In this document: one piece after another, positions 32,530 through 42,365 of the stretch
Position numbering within the stretch: the stretch's first letter is position 1
Layout: every line of letters begins with the position of its first letter
From: Gnomoniopsis sp. IMI 355080
Taxonomy: Eukaryota; Ascomycota; Sordariomycetes; Diaporthales; Gnomoniaceae
Direction of reading: 5' to 3'
DNA: 64,000 nucleotides
NCBI GenBank assembly: GCA_027946555.1
Contig: JAPEVC010000088.1
Coordinates: 1-64,000 of the forward strand
The notes under the pieces: model-generated
The model's database searches: none
What the model saw: only the letters and a program-made list of their open reading frames with translations
Told to the model about the DNA's origin: nothing
Position numbers and translations under genes: made by a program

Positions 32530-33608
32530 GTGCAAGAACACTGCCGAGGTGACATTTCATGCTTCAGTACGGGCTTGACGAGCCTGTATCCACCATTCAC
32601 AATAAGTATCAACGCCAAAATGGCTGCCTTTCTGGCAAAGCAAGATTGGGATAGCGGCTATGTGATGTTTGTCGATATGGCCAAGTTTGTGCCTGATACG
32701 ATATCAACCGCGGCCATCCTGGGAATCTTTGAAGGCGGAAGCAACAAAATCACTGTCGTTGGTATTATGATCTTCATGGGTCTATGGGCGAGAGTATCAT
32801 CCACATACGGTGATGAGTCCAAGACCTTGTTCTCAGGCCTGGCGACCTTCACGGCAAAGCCTGGTGCTCTGCGCCCGTCCTTGGAGAGCGACAACGGCGC
32901 AAACAGCATTGGAGCCACAGACATTGTTCAAATGGATCCCGAATGGATGACCTCTCTGATCCTGTTGGCTTCATTCGCCGAGTTCAGCAATACTTCCATC
33001 GCCAGTATCATCGCCATGTCGTACAGACAGATCGTCCTCCCCTACTTGATCACATCCACGATGGCCGCGGTGCCTTGTCATTTGGGATATGCAACCCGCT
33101 ACCTACGGTCGATCTCCTTGAAAGTACCAGGCGAGATGAACAACAACTACACCACCATTTTAGCATCCGGCGAAGCGGCGCAGCCATGGAACACCAGCAC
33201 CCTACAAGCGAAGCTCTACGCGAATTGTGCGGCCTACCGCTTCGACAATGCCTGACTTATCCTTGCCGGCTTCATGCTCATATATGTTCATATGGCTCTC
33301 TTCCTGGCGCATCTCACCATCATATTGTGCGGCGACTGCTGGATAAGCAACGCGTGGTCGAGCCTCGGCGATTTTCTCGCGCTGGCGATGCGATCTTCGC
33401 CTATCAGGTCGGCACATTTGCTGGCTGATGTGAGTGAGGGTGTGGAAAGTGCCAAAACGTGGGGTCGGGTCTGGTTGTGCGGATGCGTGAGACTGAGGGC
33501 CCTGGAGAGGGTAACGGGCTGGAGTTGGTGCTACAGGAAGACTATGATGTGATTGAGGTCGAGATTCCCTGCGAGGGTGAAGATAGAGGGACCTCTCCGT
33601 CTATTTGA
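32530..33608 (+). pseudogene. Broken multi-pass membrane protein gene
   Basis: A plus-strand frame encodes membrane-protein-like sequence: ISTAAILGIFEGGSNKITVV, then GIMIFMGLWARV, EWMTSLILLASFAEFSNTSI and NNNYTTILASGEAAQPWNTS. It ends at TGA 33253-33255, after which the same frame immediately continues with a transmembrane segment LILAGFMLIYVHMALFLAHL and ALAMRSSPIRSAHLLADVSEGVESAKTWGRV. Near 33470 the reading moves one frame to VVRMRETEGPGEGNGLELVL and finishes with EIPCEGEDRGTSPSI and a stop at 33606. This C-terminal pattern (short-name membrane domain, then -S-x-S-AHLL--VS-GVES--TW--VV-VRE) resembles a fungus-specific membrane family of unknown role. At least two lesions are visible, and the start is not identifiable. 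Pseudogene, or a sequence with several errors. Confidence 0.55.
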
Positions 33609-35090
33609 TCAGATACCTCGCCTATGTGTATTTCTGGAGTACGGAAGCAATGAGCTAGAGGCTGACTTCCACAACCCATGCCATACCAGTCTATTATCTC
33701 TTCTCGAACTTCACCATCGGCCCATCCCCCCAGCGACACGAACGCATCATAAGTCTGTTACTCCTCGACCACCCGCCGACCAGCTTCAATGTTCCCCATC
33801 TGGCCGCCTTCCGTCCATCTGATTTGTCGTATCATGCCTGACCTAAAATTGACGTACATCTGGGGGCGGGCTGCACCCCGTCTGACCGCATTTACGCGAG
33901 CAAAGCAAACTGAACATTGGACCACGATGGACCCGCACATGGAGACCTCATAGCGGCTTCGGCGTATAGTTCGCTCGGTGGTTTGGATGTGTGCCTATAG
34001 GAATTTCCTATCTCCCCTCGCTCGCAGCTCACCTCTTCCCCTTTTGCCTTTCAATGCTTGTTTTGATCTTGAAGACCGTTTACAGGCGAACGATGGTCAC
34101 TGATGATCACGAATGGTCACTGCTGATCTGCTGACTTCTCTGATTGCTCTGTTCTCTGGTGCTTGACTAAAGGTAAAATGAGGAACTAAGGAAAAGGAGT
34201 GATGGTTTGTAAATAAACCATCACAGCGCCCCAGTCGCTCTTTCCGCCCCACAAATGATACATCCCTCATCAGCATACTCTTCCGCTGTTCTCCGTATGT
34301 CTTCCAGACCATTCTCTGGAAGACGATGTCTTCGGCAGAGACCGCCACCGTGGTGTCAGCCATCCTCTGCGCGAGGACGTGTTGATCTGAATGGAAAAGG
34401 ACTGTCATATTTCATTCATTCCCCATACTGCTGGTGTTACACTTCACCACTTTTCACGTGCAAAACTGAGAGATGTTGAGTATGGATCACTTTTAGCCTG
34501 TATTTGAGCCTCTCACACAGCTCACTGCTGAGGGATCCACCACCCTTTGAGTCTTGCCGCTCGTTCGTCACCCACCCAGCAAAACTTGATGTCTCCAGAG
34601 AGCAAAAACAAAAACATACAACACCGGGTATTCGCTAATGGTCACCCACTTAACTACTAATCCAGCCCTTAGTGGCTTATTTAGGGGAGAGCGGACGGGA
34701 TCCCAAGTTTTCCACTAGGTATGGTCGTATGTACTATGACGAGCATCGTACACCATTATATCCTCAACTTCTCATCTTTCCACCTCAAAAACTGGATGGG
34801 ATTGGGTCCTACTATTGAGGATGACCTATCGAGTAGTATGTATAATCGTTCTGGGTCCGAAAATATCATCAGTATCAAAACTAATCAACAGAAGTTGACT
34901 GTGTACCTCACAGAAACACAAATCATTTGGGCACAGGGCTCTGAATTGAACGGGGGTCAGTTTTAGCAATGAGAACTATTCCAAACCTTGGATACGAAAG
35001 CAGGGAGCAGAGATTCCTTCGTCTTACGTCAAGGCCTGCTTCTGTTTTCCTTTCATTGCTCGTCAATTAGAAGAATTGACTGTGCTCTCA
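33609..35090. other. Intergenic, no gene seen
   Basis: 1.5 kb after the broken membrane-protein gene and before the F-box gene stop. Only short, low-quality frames are present. Confidence 0.55.
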
Positions 35091-36128
35091 TCACCCCGCA
35101 TCAACAGATCCCTCAAAGTACATATCTCGAATAGTCCCTGGATGGTGATAGGGCACATTTGGATGTGGCCCCAGGTGAAAGGTATTTCCCCTGGTCCGTA
35201 TATGCACCGTCCATTGTGGATCGAGTGGGGATGTATACGAACCAAGATCGTGCCAGGAATAAATTGTCACCACGCCAGGTTGGGCCACGACGGTGTAATC
35301 CGTTGGACAGCGCTTGCAATGACCGGAAAATGGCCTCCCAAAGTAATCAAATGCAAGATTGACGTCTTTCGAAAGGCCCTCCAGTCCAAGCTTATGTGAT
35401 AGAATTCTATCGAGTTCAGCTCGGTGTCCAAATGGCCGCCAGTCGGATGGCATGATGATCATGTGCGGACAGATGCCTTCCACCCGAAGCTCGCTAGGGG
35501 AAACTGCTGCCGTATCGTTCCCGTTCCGAAATTCATGTTTCACCTGAAGGAGAAACCTTTGAGCTACAAGTTTCGGTGTAGCGTAATATTTCAGCCGTAA
35601 TCGAGAGGAGATTATGCTCATCGTTTCGGTGGCAAATGGCGCCATGATATAGTCAAGATATTTCTGATTGAAAGATCCCCTTCGAGCAAGCTTTAGAGCT
35701 AGCTGAATGTGCGCGTGTCGGAGATGATAGACGCGATGAAACTCGAGACCAAGTTGTAGCTGGCATGGGGGAACCATGATATTGTTCCGTGGATCGTCTT
35801 TTGGTCCATCACACTTGTTAAGAGCATGAAGCTTGCCACACTGCCCGCAGACCCAATAGTCTGGCAGTACATAAGCAAGTCCAGTCCAGAAATGCATCTG
35901 CTTGGCATAAGAAAGCTGTCGAATAACAAATTTCCAATCTCTCTGGGTAAGGTTTCGAAAAATCCTGCAAGTTTGCGAGAGAAGGAATTCGTCATGTAGG
36001 TCAAGGTAGTCGATGATCTTTAAGAGAATTTCGGTTGGGACTTGAGGGATAGGTTCACAGGCACCTGCGTTGTCGTGTCGTTGGGAACCACGCTGCCTGA
36101 AAGGCAAAAGGCATCGGGTGCAGTCCAT
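35091..36128 (-). CDS. F-box domain protein
   Basis: Single-exon gene of 345 residues from the ATG at 36128. The F-box lies at residues about 28-70: VPTEILLKIIDYLDLHDEFL, SQTCRIFRNLTQRDWKF, the classical L-P-x-E-I-L and L-x-x-x-CR--R spacing. A segment with paired cysteines follows (WVCGQCGKLH, then a later cysteine pair near HCKRCPTDY), seen in many fungal F-box proteins with an extended C-terminal region. The F-box would bind Skp1 in an SCF ubiquitin ligase; the target is unknown. Codon use and composition are ordinary. The gene sits between a broken membrane-protein gene and an oxidoreductase relic, in a region that is otherwise decayed. Confidence 0.87.
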   Translation of the reverse strand: MDCTRCLLPFRQRGSQRHDNAGACEPIPQVPTEILLKIIDYLDLHDEFLLSQTCRIFRNLTQRDWKFVIRQLSYAKQMHFWTGLAYVLPDYWVCGQCGKLHALNKCDGPKDDPRNNIMVPPCQLQLGLEFHRVYHLRHAHIQLALKLARRGSFNQKYLDYIMAPFATETMSIISSRLRLKYYATPKLVAQRFLLQVKHEFRNGNDTAAVSPSELRVEGICPHMIIMPSDWRPFGHRAELDRILSHKLGLEGLSKDVNLAFDYFGRPFSGHCKRCPTDYTVVAQPGVVTIYSWHDLGSYTSPLDPQWTVHIRTRGNTFHLGPHPNVPYHHPGTIRDMYFEGSVDAG

Positions 36129-36377
36129 AATGCGTCGCTTAGCTTTCGAGGAATTACGAGGATGAGGGTGCCCGTGCTTGAGCGAGGTGTATAATAGGTT
36201 TTAATAATCATCGAACTCGGGTGTAGACAGATCCAAGCCCACATTTATTAAATAATAAATGCGTGCTGCGGCGTGCGGAGCAAAATGCACTAAGGTGTCA
36301 GATGGCCCACAAGGTCTTCTGCGTTTAAACACACGGACTGGACTAAGTATGCACTAATTAACTTGTGAACGATGTGA

Positions 36378-37085
36378 TTACGCAGTTGCATGTGATTGCG
36401 AGAACAGGTGAATCCGGATGAGCTTGGCTCCACGCTCCGCAACGCCATATATCGTGGCCTGCGGGTTCGCGCGCGTTGTCAGAGGGATCACGCTGGCGTC
36501 ACAAACACGAAGATTTGCGGTCCCGTAGACTCGAAGCTCAGGATCGACCTCAGGATTGACCACGCCGCCCATCTTGCGAGGTAGCATCGAGCAGGAACCC
36601 GTGTAGTGGCGGGCACCAACGACTCTTGTTCCATGTCAGCATCCTGCTGGGTCGAGGATAGAAGGAAGAAGGGGAGTAAGACGGGAGGCTGTGTGATGCT
36701 GCATGTACTCCTGCACAGCAGGTCCCAAGACTTGAGGATCCTGTCGAATGGCGGCGCGCAAGAAATCGTCTTTGGTTGGTGGAGCGCCATGGGCTACCTC
36801 GAAAGACATGAACGTGATAGGGTGATTCTGTGGGTTCTCGCCGACACCAGAGAGGTCAACGATGATGTTCTGTGCCCCGAGACATTCCGGATCGGCAACG
36901 CCAGACAGCTCAAGTAGCTTCGGGGAATCAAAGACGCCGGCTGAAATGATGACTTCGCGTCGTGCTCTGGACTCACACCTTGACCGTGCCGGTCGCAACG
37001 TCAATATACTCGACGCCTCTGCGCAACTTCAGGTTGTTGCGCGCGCGTACTTCTGACGAAGTGTTTATTCCCCGTGAGATAATAC
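36378..37085 (-). pseudogene. Truncated GMC oxidoreductase relic
   Basis: On the minus strand, fragments of a GMC (glucose-methanol-choline) oxidoreductase are recognisable in order: NNLKLRRGVEYIDVATGTVK, then after a frame change near 36975 ARREVIISAGVFDSPKLLEL (GMC signature 2 region), SGVADPECLGAQNIIVDLSG and VGENPQNHPITFMSF. After a gap comes ARHYTGSCSMLPRKMGGVV with VYGTANLRVCDASVIPL and NPQATIYGVAERGAKLI, the C-terminal catalytic block, ending at 36378. The whole N-terminal FAD-binding Rossmann region is missing, several hundred residues between the middle and the end are deleted, and an in-frame stop and frameshift are present. Formerly an alcohol or aryl-alcohol oxidase-type flavoenzyme. 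Not functional. Confidence 0.8.
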
Positions 37086-37625
37086 CTCTGTACGGACCAA
37101 AATACAATTATATGCTCATGTAATCGATAGTTTAGGACAATACTGCCGTCAAATTCTTATCTTCAATGGCTATTAGATTCTAAATACTCGATTGAATCGT
37201 GATATTTATTATGAAGCAGCCGGAACACCTACCTATGTCCTAGGTATTCATAGCTAGAAGGTACTCAAATTGCAAATCCATTTTTTCGCAGAGCAAGACC
37301 AAACTCTACATACCAATTTCATTAAAAACGAAATAAGACATGATTTACCATTCATTTAAAACAGATGTAGCCATTTCTCCTACATTTACAACTATGCGAC
37401 GACCTCCTGAGGTCACTTTTCATCCTGGATTCCATACAGCCTTTGAATTCCATCCCTCAAAGGGAGTCTGTCCTGTCGAAGCAATTCCACCTGCTGAACG
37501 TCATCTTCAGGGTCGTACTTCTGGTCGATATCGTTATGGAGCGACTTGATAGGCTGCAGTAAATCGCATTGTTTGAGCTCTCTGCTATTGATAACGACGT
37601 CTGTGCAGTTAATCGTGGTGTGCAG
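37086..37625. other. AT-rich intergenic region
   Basis: AT-rich sequence beyond the truncated end of the oxidoreductase relic and before the SH3 gene stop. No coding signal was seen. Confidence 0.5.
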
Positions 37626-39632
37626 TCAGTCGTGGTGTGCGGTTGGGGGCCCATCGTAGTGCTTGACACTTCCTAGGCGATTGTACGGAAAGAAGCCCGT
37701 GTAACCACGCGTATTGGTACCGTAGACCCAGCCACTGCGATCTGTGGTGCAGTTTACAAGTGCGTCATCCTTGCGAAGATTGATGTCTAGGTCGATTTGC
37801 TTCTCATAGTTATATGCGGCGCGAAACTCCTTGGAGGGTTGCTCGATCGTGATCCCTTCCCAAGCCATAGGAGGCGGGTGGACAGGAGGTGGTGGGCCCT
37901 TCGAGTATGCTATCCAAGTCTCTTTGGCCGGGCGTTTCAACATCTTGTACCAGCCGAGATGACAAAGCTCTGAGTGAAGCTTTCGATTATAGGCAGCTAA
38001 TCTTGCAGTCTGTAGTGCGACAATCTCCGCCATTTGGGTCTTGCCTTTGGTAGTCTGGGCCACCTTGATCCAGAAGAAGTCGTGGGCGACGTTCCAGACC
38101 CTCTCTGACTCAGATGCACTGCCTCCCTTGGCAGATTTGGCATCTTTTATGTCTTTAATGACAATTTCGAGATCTTCTGAACTTGCCTCTATGCCAGCAT
38201 TGCGGGTTATGTCACGAAGTGCGGGTCTGGGGTCTTCAAGAGTCTGGACTGCCACCACAGCAGCCCCAGAGGCGCTTTCAAGTGTAATGCCTGGAAATTC
38301 TTCAGCGAAGATGGGGCCAGGGAGTCGAAGGTGGCCGACAGCGGCAGCGATAGCAGCCTGGACTGCGTGTGTCTCGGTGGGAGGACCGCCAGCCCGGGTA
38401 ATGGCTTCAGTGATGGCGGTGACAAGAGCGCCGCCCTCTTCAGGACTCAGACCCATGGAGTCGATGCTGCGACTGAGCAACTCTGTTGAGTACTCGATGA
38501 CGATGGCAGAATCCATGGCAGAGGAGTGTAAATCACGGACTTCCGCTTTCAACGGGCGACAAGAGCCTTTCTCGGCCCTACGTCTTGCTGAGACCAAGCA
38601 ACGCCCGCCTGCCTGTTGTCGAACGACGTGGATAAAGGGAGGCGGAAATATGTTCTCGGTGACAGAAAGTTCGTCTGGAGATTGAAAAGCCTCTGCAGGG
38701 AGCCGCTGGTCACGAATCGTTTGGCGTATTTCTTCTCGTCTCTTGTCCCCTTTCCCTTTATGCAGCTTACGATTGCAATACTTGCCATATTGTATTACAG
38801 CGTCTCTCACATACGGCCACACAACCTCCCAGCTTGCCCAGGTGGCCAAGGCCTCAAAAGGTGCCCCAACGCCGACACCAACCCCAACACCTATTGACAA
38901 GTCGCGACGCTCTACAACGCGATCATGGAGTATGGTTAAAATGTCATCCAGACTGGGTTGTGTAGGCTGCGGTGTTGGATTTATGGTGGATGTTGGACTT
39001 ATGGTGGATGTTGGAATTCTAGGTATGGTGGATGTTGGAATAGTGGAGGTTGGAATTCTAGGTATAGTGGATGTTGGAATCCTAGGTATGGTGGATGTTG
39101 GAATCGTGGTGGATGTTGGCGAATGAGTGGACTCGGCCGTGGTCGTTGACGATGCCGGGGAAGATGTACCGGTCGAAGACGAGTTGCTGGTCGACGGTGA
39201 CTTGGAAGATGTACGGCGGCTCCATGACAACGAGAATGTCTTCCTGGTCGATGTGGTCCTGGGAGTTGTTTTACTTGGATACTCAATGGTTGTGGTCAAT
39301 CTGGTAGTCACAGGGTTGTGATCTGATGAAGCGCTTCTTTTGAATAATGGTTCGGCTGTAATTGCTCTTCGCGTGTTCGCTGGCGGAGGTAATCCTGACC
39401 CTGTGCGGGTCACGATGACTGTACTGGTGCGCTGTCCAGAAGTTTGGGTACTGCCCGCCTTGGGACACAGACCAAAGAAACACAGATGACAGTCGGGCGA
39501 GCGTGAGATCTGCTCGTCCCAGTGACATCCTACACCGATGTCAGGTGGGGAGGATGAGTTGGTAGGAATCACGGTCACTGAGGATACGGCCGCGACGGAC
39601 ACGAGACTTGAAGGAAAGCTTAGAGCAGGCAT
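37626..39632 (-). CDS. Secreted-type Ser/Thr-rich protein with C-terminal SH3 domain
   Basis: One long frame of 668 codons from the ATG at 39632. Residues 1-25 are a weakly hydrophobic possible signal sequence, then a Cys-rich patch (GCHWDEQISRSPDCHLCFFG). Residues about 70-230 are Ser/Thr-rich and include repeats of PTSTI with PRI spacers, mucin-like and likely O-glycosylated if secreted. The middle (about 350-600) is helical and unrecognised. The last 66 residues read as an SH3 domain: AAYNYEKQIDLDINLRKDDA, then the Trp of GWVYG and GYTGFFPYNRLGSV, matching ALYDY, the conserved Trp and GxFPxNYV. No clear transmembrane segment links the outer-type N-terminus to the SH3. An in-frame 78-bp intron (GTAAGC at about 38755 to CTGCAG) is possible and would shorten the protein by 26 residues. 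Function unknown. Confidence 0.65.
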   Translation of the reverse strand: MPALSFPSSLVSVAAVSSVTVIPTNSSSPPDIGVGCHWDEQISRSPDCHLCFFGLCPKAGSTQTSGQRTSTVIVTRTGSGLPPPANTRRAITAEPLFKRSASSDHNPVTTRLTTTIEYPSKTTPRTTSTRKTFSLSWSRRTSSKSPSTSNSSSTGTSSPASSTTTAESTHSPTSTTIPTSTIPRIPTSTIPRIPTSTIPTSTIPRIPTSTISPTSTINPTPQPTQPSLDDILTILHDRVVERRDLSIGVGVGVGVGAPFEALATWASWEVVWPYVRDAVIQYGKYCNRKLHKGKGDKRREEIRQTIRDQRLPAEAFQSPDELSVTENIFPPPFIHVVRQQAGGRCLVSARRRAEKGSCRPLKAEVRDLHSSAMDSAIVIEYSTELLSRSIDSMGLSPEEGGALVTAITEAITRAGGPPTETHAVQAAIAAAVGHLRLPGPIFAEEFPGITLESASGAAVVAVQTLEDPRPALRDITRNAGIEASSEDLEIVIKDIKDAKSAKGGSASESERVWNVAHDFFWIKVAQTTKGKTQMAEIVALQTARLAAYNRKLHSELCHLGWYKMLKRPAKETWIAYSKGPPPPVHPPPMAWEGITIEQPSKEFRAAYNYEKQIDLDINLRKDDALVNCTTDRSGWVYGTNTRGYTGFFPYNRLGSVKHYDGPPTAHHD
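38973..39120. repeat. Coding minisatellite (PTSTI/PRI repeats)
   Basis: Imperfect repeats of ATGGTGGATGTTGGA on the plus strand with 9-bp spacers. In the coding minus strand they give six PTSTI units separated by PRI, S or nothing. Copy number is likely variable between strains. Confidence 0.85.
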
Positions 39633-40096
39633 TTTGGCGTCCTAGTAGTCAATGACTTCAGCTTTTTGTAAAAAGAGTTGGCTGTAGTCTTGATTGTGGG
39701 GATGTGAAGAGAGAAGAGATGAAGGAGACGACGTAAGATATCCATCTGGCGAGATCCAGGTATAATCAAACCCAAGCATTTGAGGTCATTTAGTAGGCGT
39801 GGGCTGATATTCGAAGCTCGTGAGGTCTTTTGCTTCAAGCTCCTTTGCTGCAGATCATGCGGCATTCCATATCTTGAGAACGGACTGGTGTTCGAAGCTT
39901 AGTAGCCGTGCGAGCCAACGGTTTCGCGGACAGATCTTTCACATGTGAGGAAATTTTCCAGAGGACTATCCCATCGTATGATCGTTAAAAACAGTGCATC
40001 ACCAGAGATACCCATGAATGTGAACACATTACGTATTATAATCTATCGAGGACATTAAATTTCAGTTGTAACTTTTCGTCTTTTGTGAACTCCGAA
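39633..40096. other. Intergenic, no gene seen
   Basis: 464 bp between the start of the SH3 gene and the stop of the MFS transporter gene. No coding signal was seen. Confidence 0.55.
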
Positions 40097-42365
40097 CTAG
40101 TTTTTGCCCCGGCGTGAACTCGTTCGGCTATTGGGCGGCCTTTGCGGGAAGCTGTTGTTTGTGTTGACGCGATCGATGTCATAAGGGTTTGCTTCATAAA
40201 CAGAGCTGCGTGACCTGTGCAAGCTCCGAATACTCTTCTTCTTGCTCATGTCTGCATTCGATTGCTTTTGCGCTGGAGTCTTGATGGCTTCAAATTCTGG
40301 TTGGCGCTGCTCTTCGCCGTAGCTGTAATCCATAGCCTCAGCTTCGAGCTGTGCCTCACGATCTTGCTCTCTGCGGGGGCTGGCCGACGATTGTTCGCCC
40401 GCTTTCTTTGGGGCGTCTGTGCCGGCGTCCTCAGTCGAGGAGCTATCGCCCTCTTGTTGTGCCTCTTCACGGAGCCTGATCAGGAAAGCTTCGGCTTGAG
40501 CAGCGTACTTGCAGCGCTTGCGAATTGCTGGTCCGTATTTGTAGAAGAGGAAGGGGAATGGTATGCAGGCCAGGGCCAGGAACGCCGGAATCGATGACGC
40601 CCAGTGTATTCCGAGGGCGTCATACATGTTGGTTGTGAAAAGAGGAAAAGCCGCGCCAAAACAAGACCGCATGACGGCGTTGGCGGCCAAGACGGAAGCT
40701 GTCAAACATCATATTTAGCACAATTGGCGATATACTCCTGAAGACTGATATCGGAATATCAGAAGGGCACGACATACCAGCGTAAATGACATAAGCATCA
40801 ATCAAATAATTCATGATAGAGAGAAACACCAACACCATTCCGAAGCCAAATGGCGCGGTACCGATAATGCTGACGATCCAATGGATGCTAGGGTAGTTTG
40901 TCCATGCAAACCAGAACACTAAAACAATCAGTATGCTAGTTGCCTTTCACAAGAATTTCCAGAGACTTACTTCCAATGGGCATGCAGAGGCTTCCTAGCA
41001 TCGCAGGTGGCAATCGAGCTTCTGGAGGTGCAAAGCCAGAAGGCGAATTTTCAATCGCCTTGATATATCGCTTGTTGTCCCAAATGGAATACGAGACGGC
41101 GAACATCATTCCCACAGCCACACCCAAGAACGCCAGCCCACCAATACCCTGACTCCAGCCGCGGCCTTCTTGGTAGACAATTGGAAATGCGGCAAACAGC
41201 ATGTAAAGCGTTCCGTAGACGATGGCCATGTAAAGTGAGAGAAGGAACACAATGGGCTCTTGGAAAAGAAGGATCCAAGGCCGGGATAGCGCCGTCTTGA
41301 AAGCCTCGCCCAAAGAGACCTTGCCCTGCTGTGCGTCTTGTTTGCTCACATAGACTTTGCCAGTCAATTTTGAAAGCTTGGCTGCTCGTTTGCGGAGGAG
41401 GACCGGCGAGTAGGTCTCGGGGACCAAGAAGGTGCATACAATCCACAACACGCCTGTGAAGATGGCCATGACGCCTTCAATCCAGCGCCATCCGATAGTC
41501 TCACCAACGAACCCGCCAACTGCAGAGAACACCGTGTCAATGATATCAAGGTCCTCAATATGGTCTGGAAGGATCAAACGTACCAATTGGTCCCAAGACA
41601 GGACCGAGAAAAGGCATAGCAGCAAACAAGCTTGTAGCCAGACCTCGTTGTGCGGCTGAGAACATGTCTGCTATGACGCCACCAGCATTTGTCAAGGGGG
41701 ATGAGCCGAAAGCTCCGGCCAGAAAGCGCAAGACAATCAAAGTCGCCATGTTCTGCGAGCCAGCGGCGCCAGCGTTGAAAGCGGTAAGGCACATGTACGT
41801 TCCAAAGAATAGATATTGCCGTCCAAACAACTCTGGAAATTAGGGTGTATTAGTACTTCGTTTTAAATGAAAAGTATCACAGGGCAGCTCGATAAAGAGC
41901 ATCAGGGAGCAAGCATACCGCTCATTGGGGCCCAGATCAAAGGGCCCAGTGCGAATCCAATGACAAATAAAGAGACACCCAGGATGCCGATGATCTCGGT
42001 TTGGTGGAACTCTATCAGGATCTCCTCAACACCTCCGGAATATGCTGACGATACGAAAGCAACAGCCTAGCGAGTATTGCCATCAGATTGTGAAAGAAGT
42101 GCGACGCGGGAGGATTCACAGGGTATGTATAACTTACCAGCGTCGCGAGAGCGACCAACATGGTGATTCCCCATTTCTTGATGGCAGGGTAGTTCATAGG
42201 ATTAACAGGGTCGTTGTCCAGCCACGAGACAATGTATGGATCCTGCTCGGTCCCTGACCCGGGATAATATGCATTCTGAATGTCGGAGTTGACGGCGCCC
42301 TGGTCGAGAACACGCTTAAAGTGGCTGATTGGAGCAGGCCGATGCGACTCAAGGTCCTTCTCCAT
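40097..42365 (-). CDS. MFS transporter, DHA1 drug/polyamine type
   Basis: Six exons on the minus strand (42365-42138, 42066-41919, 41832-41584, 41519-40971, 40918-40778, 40698-40097) with introns of 52-86 bp give 638 residues. Each junction restores family sequence: WGITMLVALATLAVAFVSSA, then MSELFGRQYLFFGTYMC (the motif A-type loop), LGPVLGPIVGGFVGETIGWR, GMFWFAWTNYPSIHW and IYAASVLAANAVMRSCFGAAF. Twelve hydrophobic segments are apparent. The N-terminal NPMNYPAIKKW and PET at the end of the sixth helix (FLVPETYSPVLL) are typical of fungal DHA1 transporters (Flu1/Tpo-like), which export drugs, toxins or polyamines in exchange for protons. A long charged cytosolic tail of about 150 residues ends in RTSSRRGKN. 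The upstream frame extends past the ATG at 42365 only via GTG. Substrate not predictable. Confidence 0.93.
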
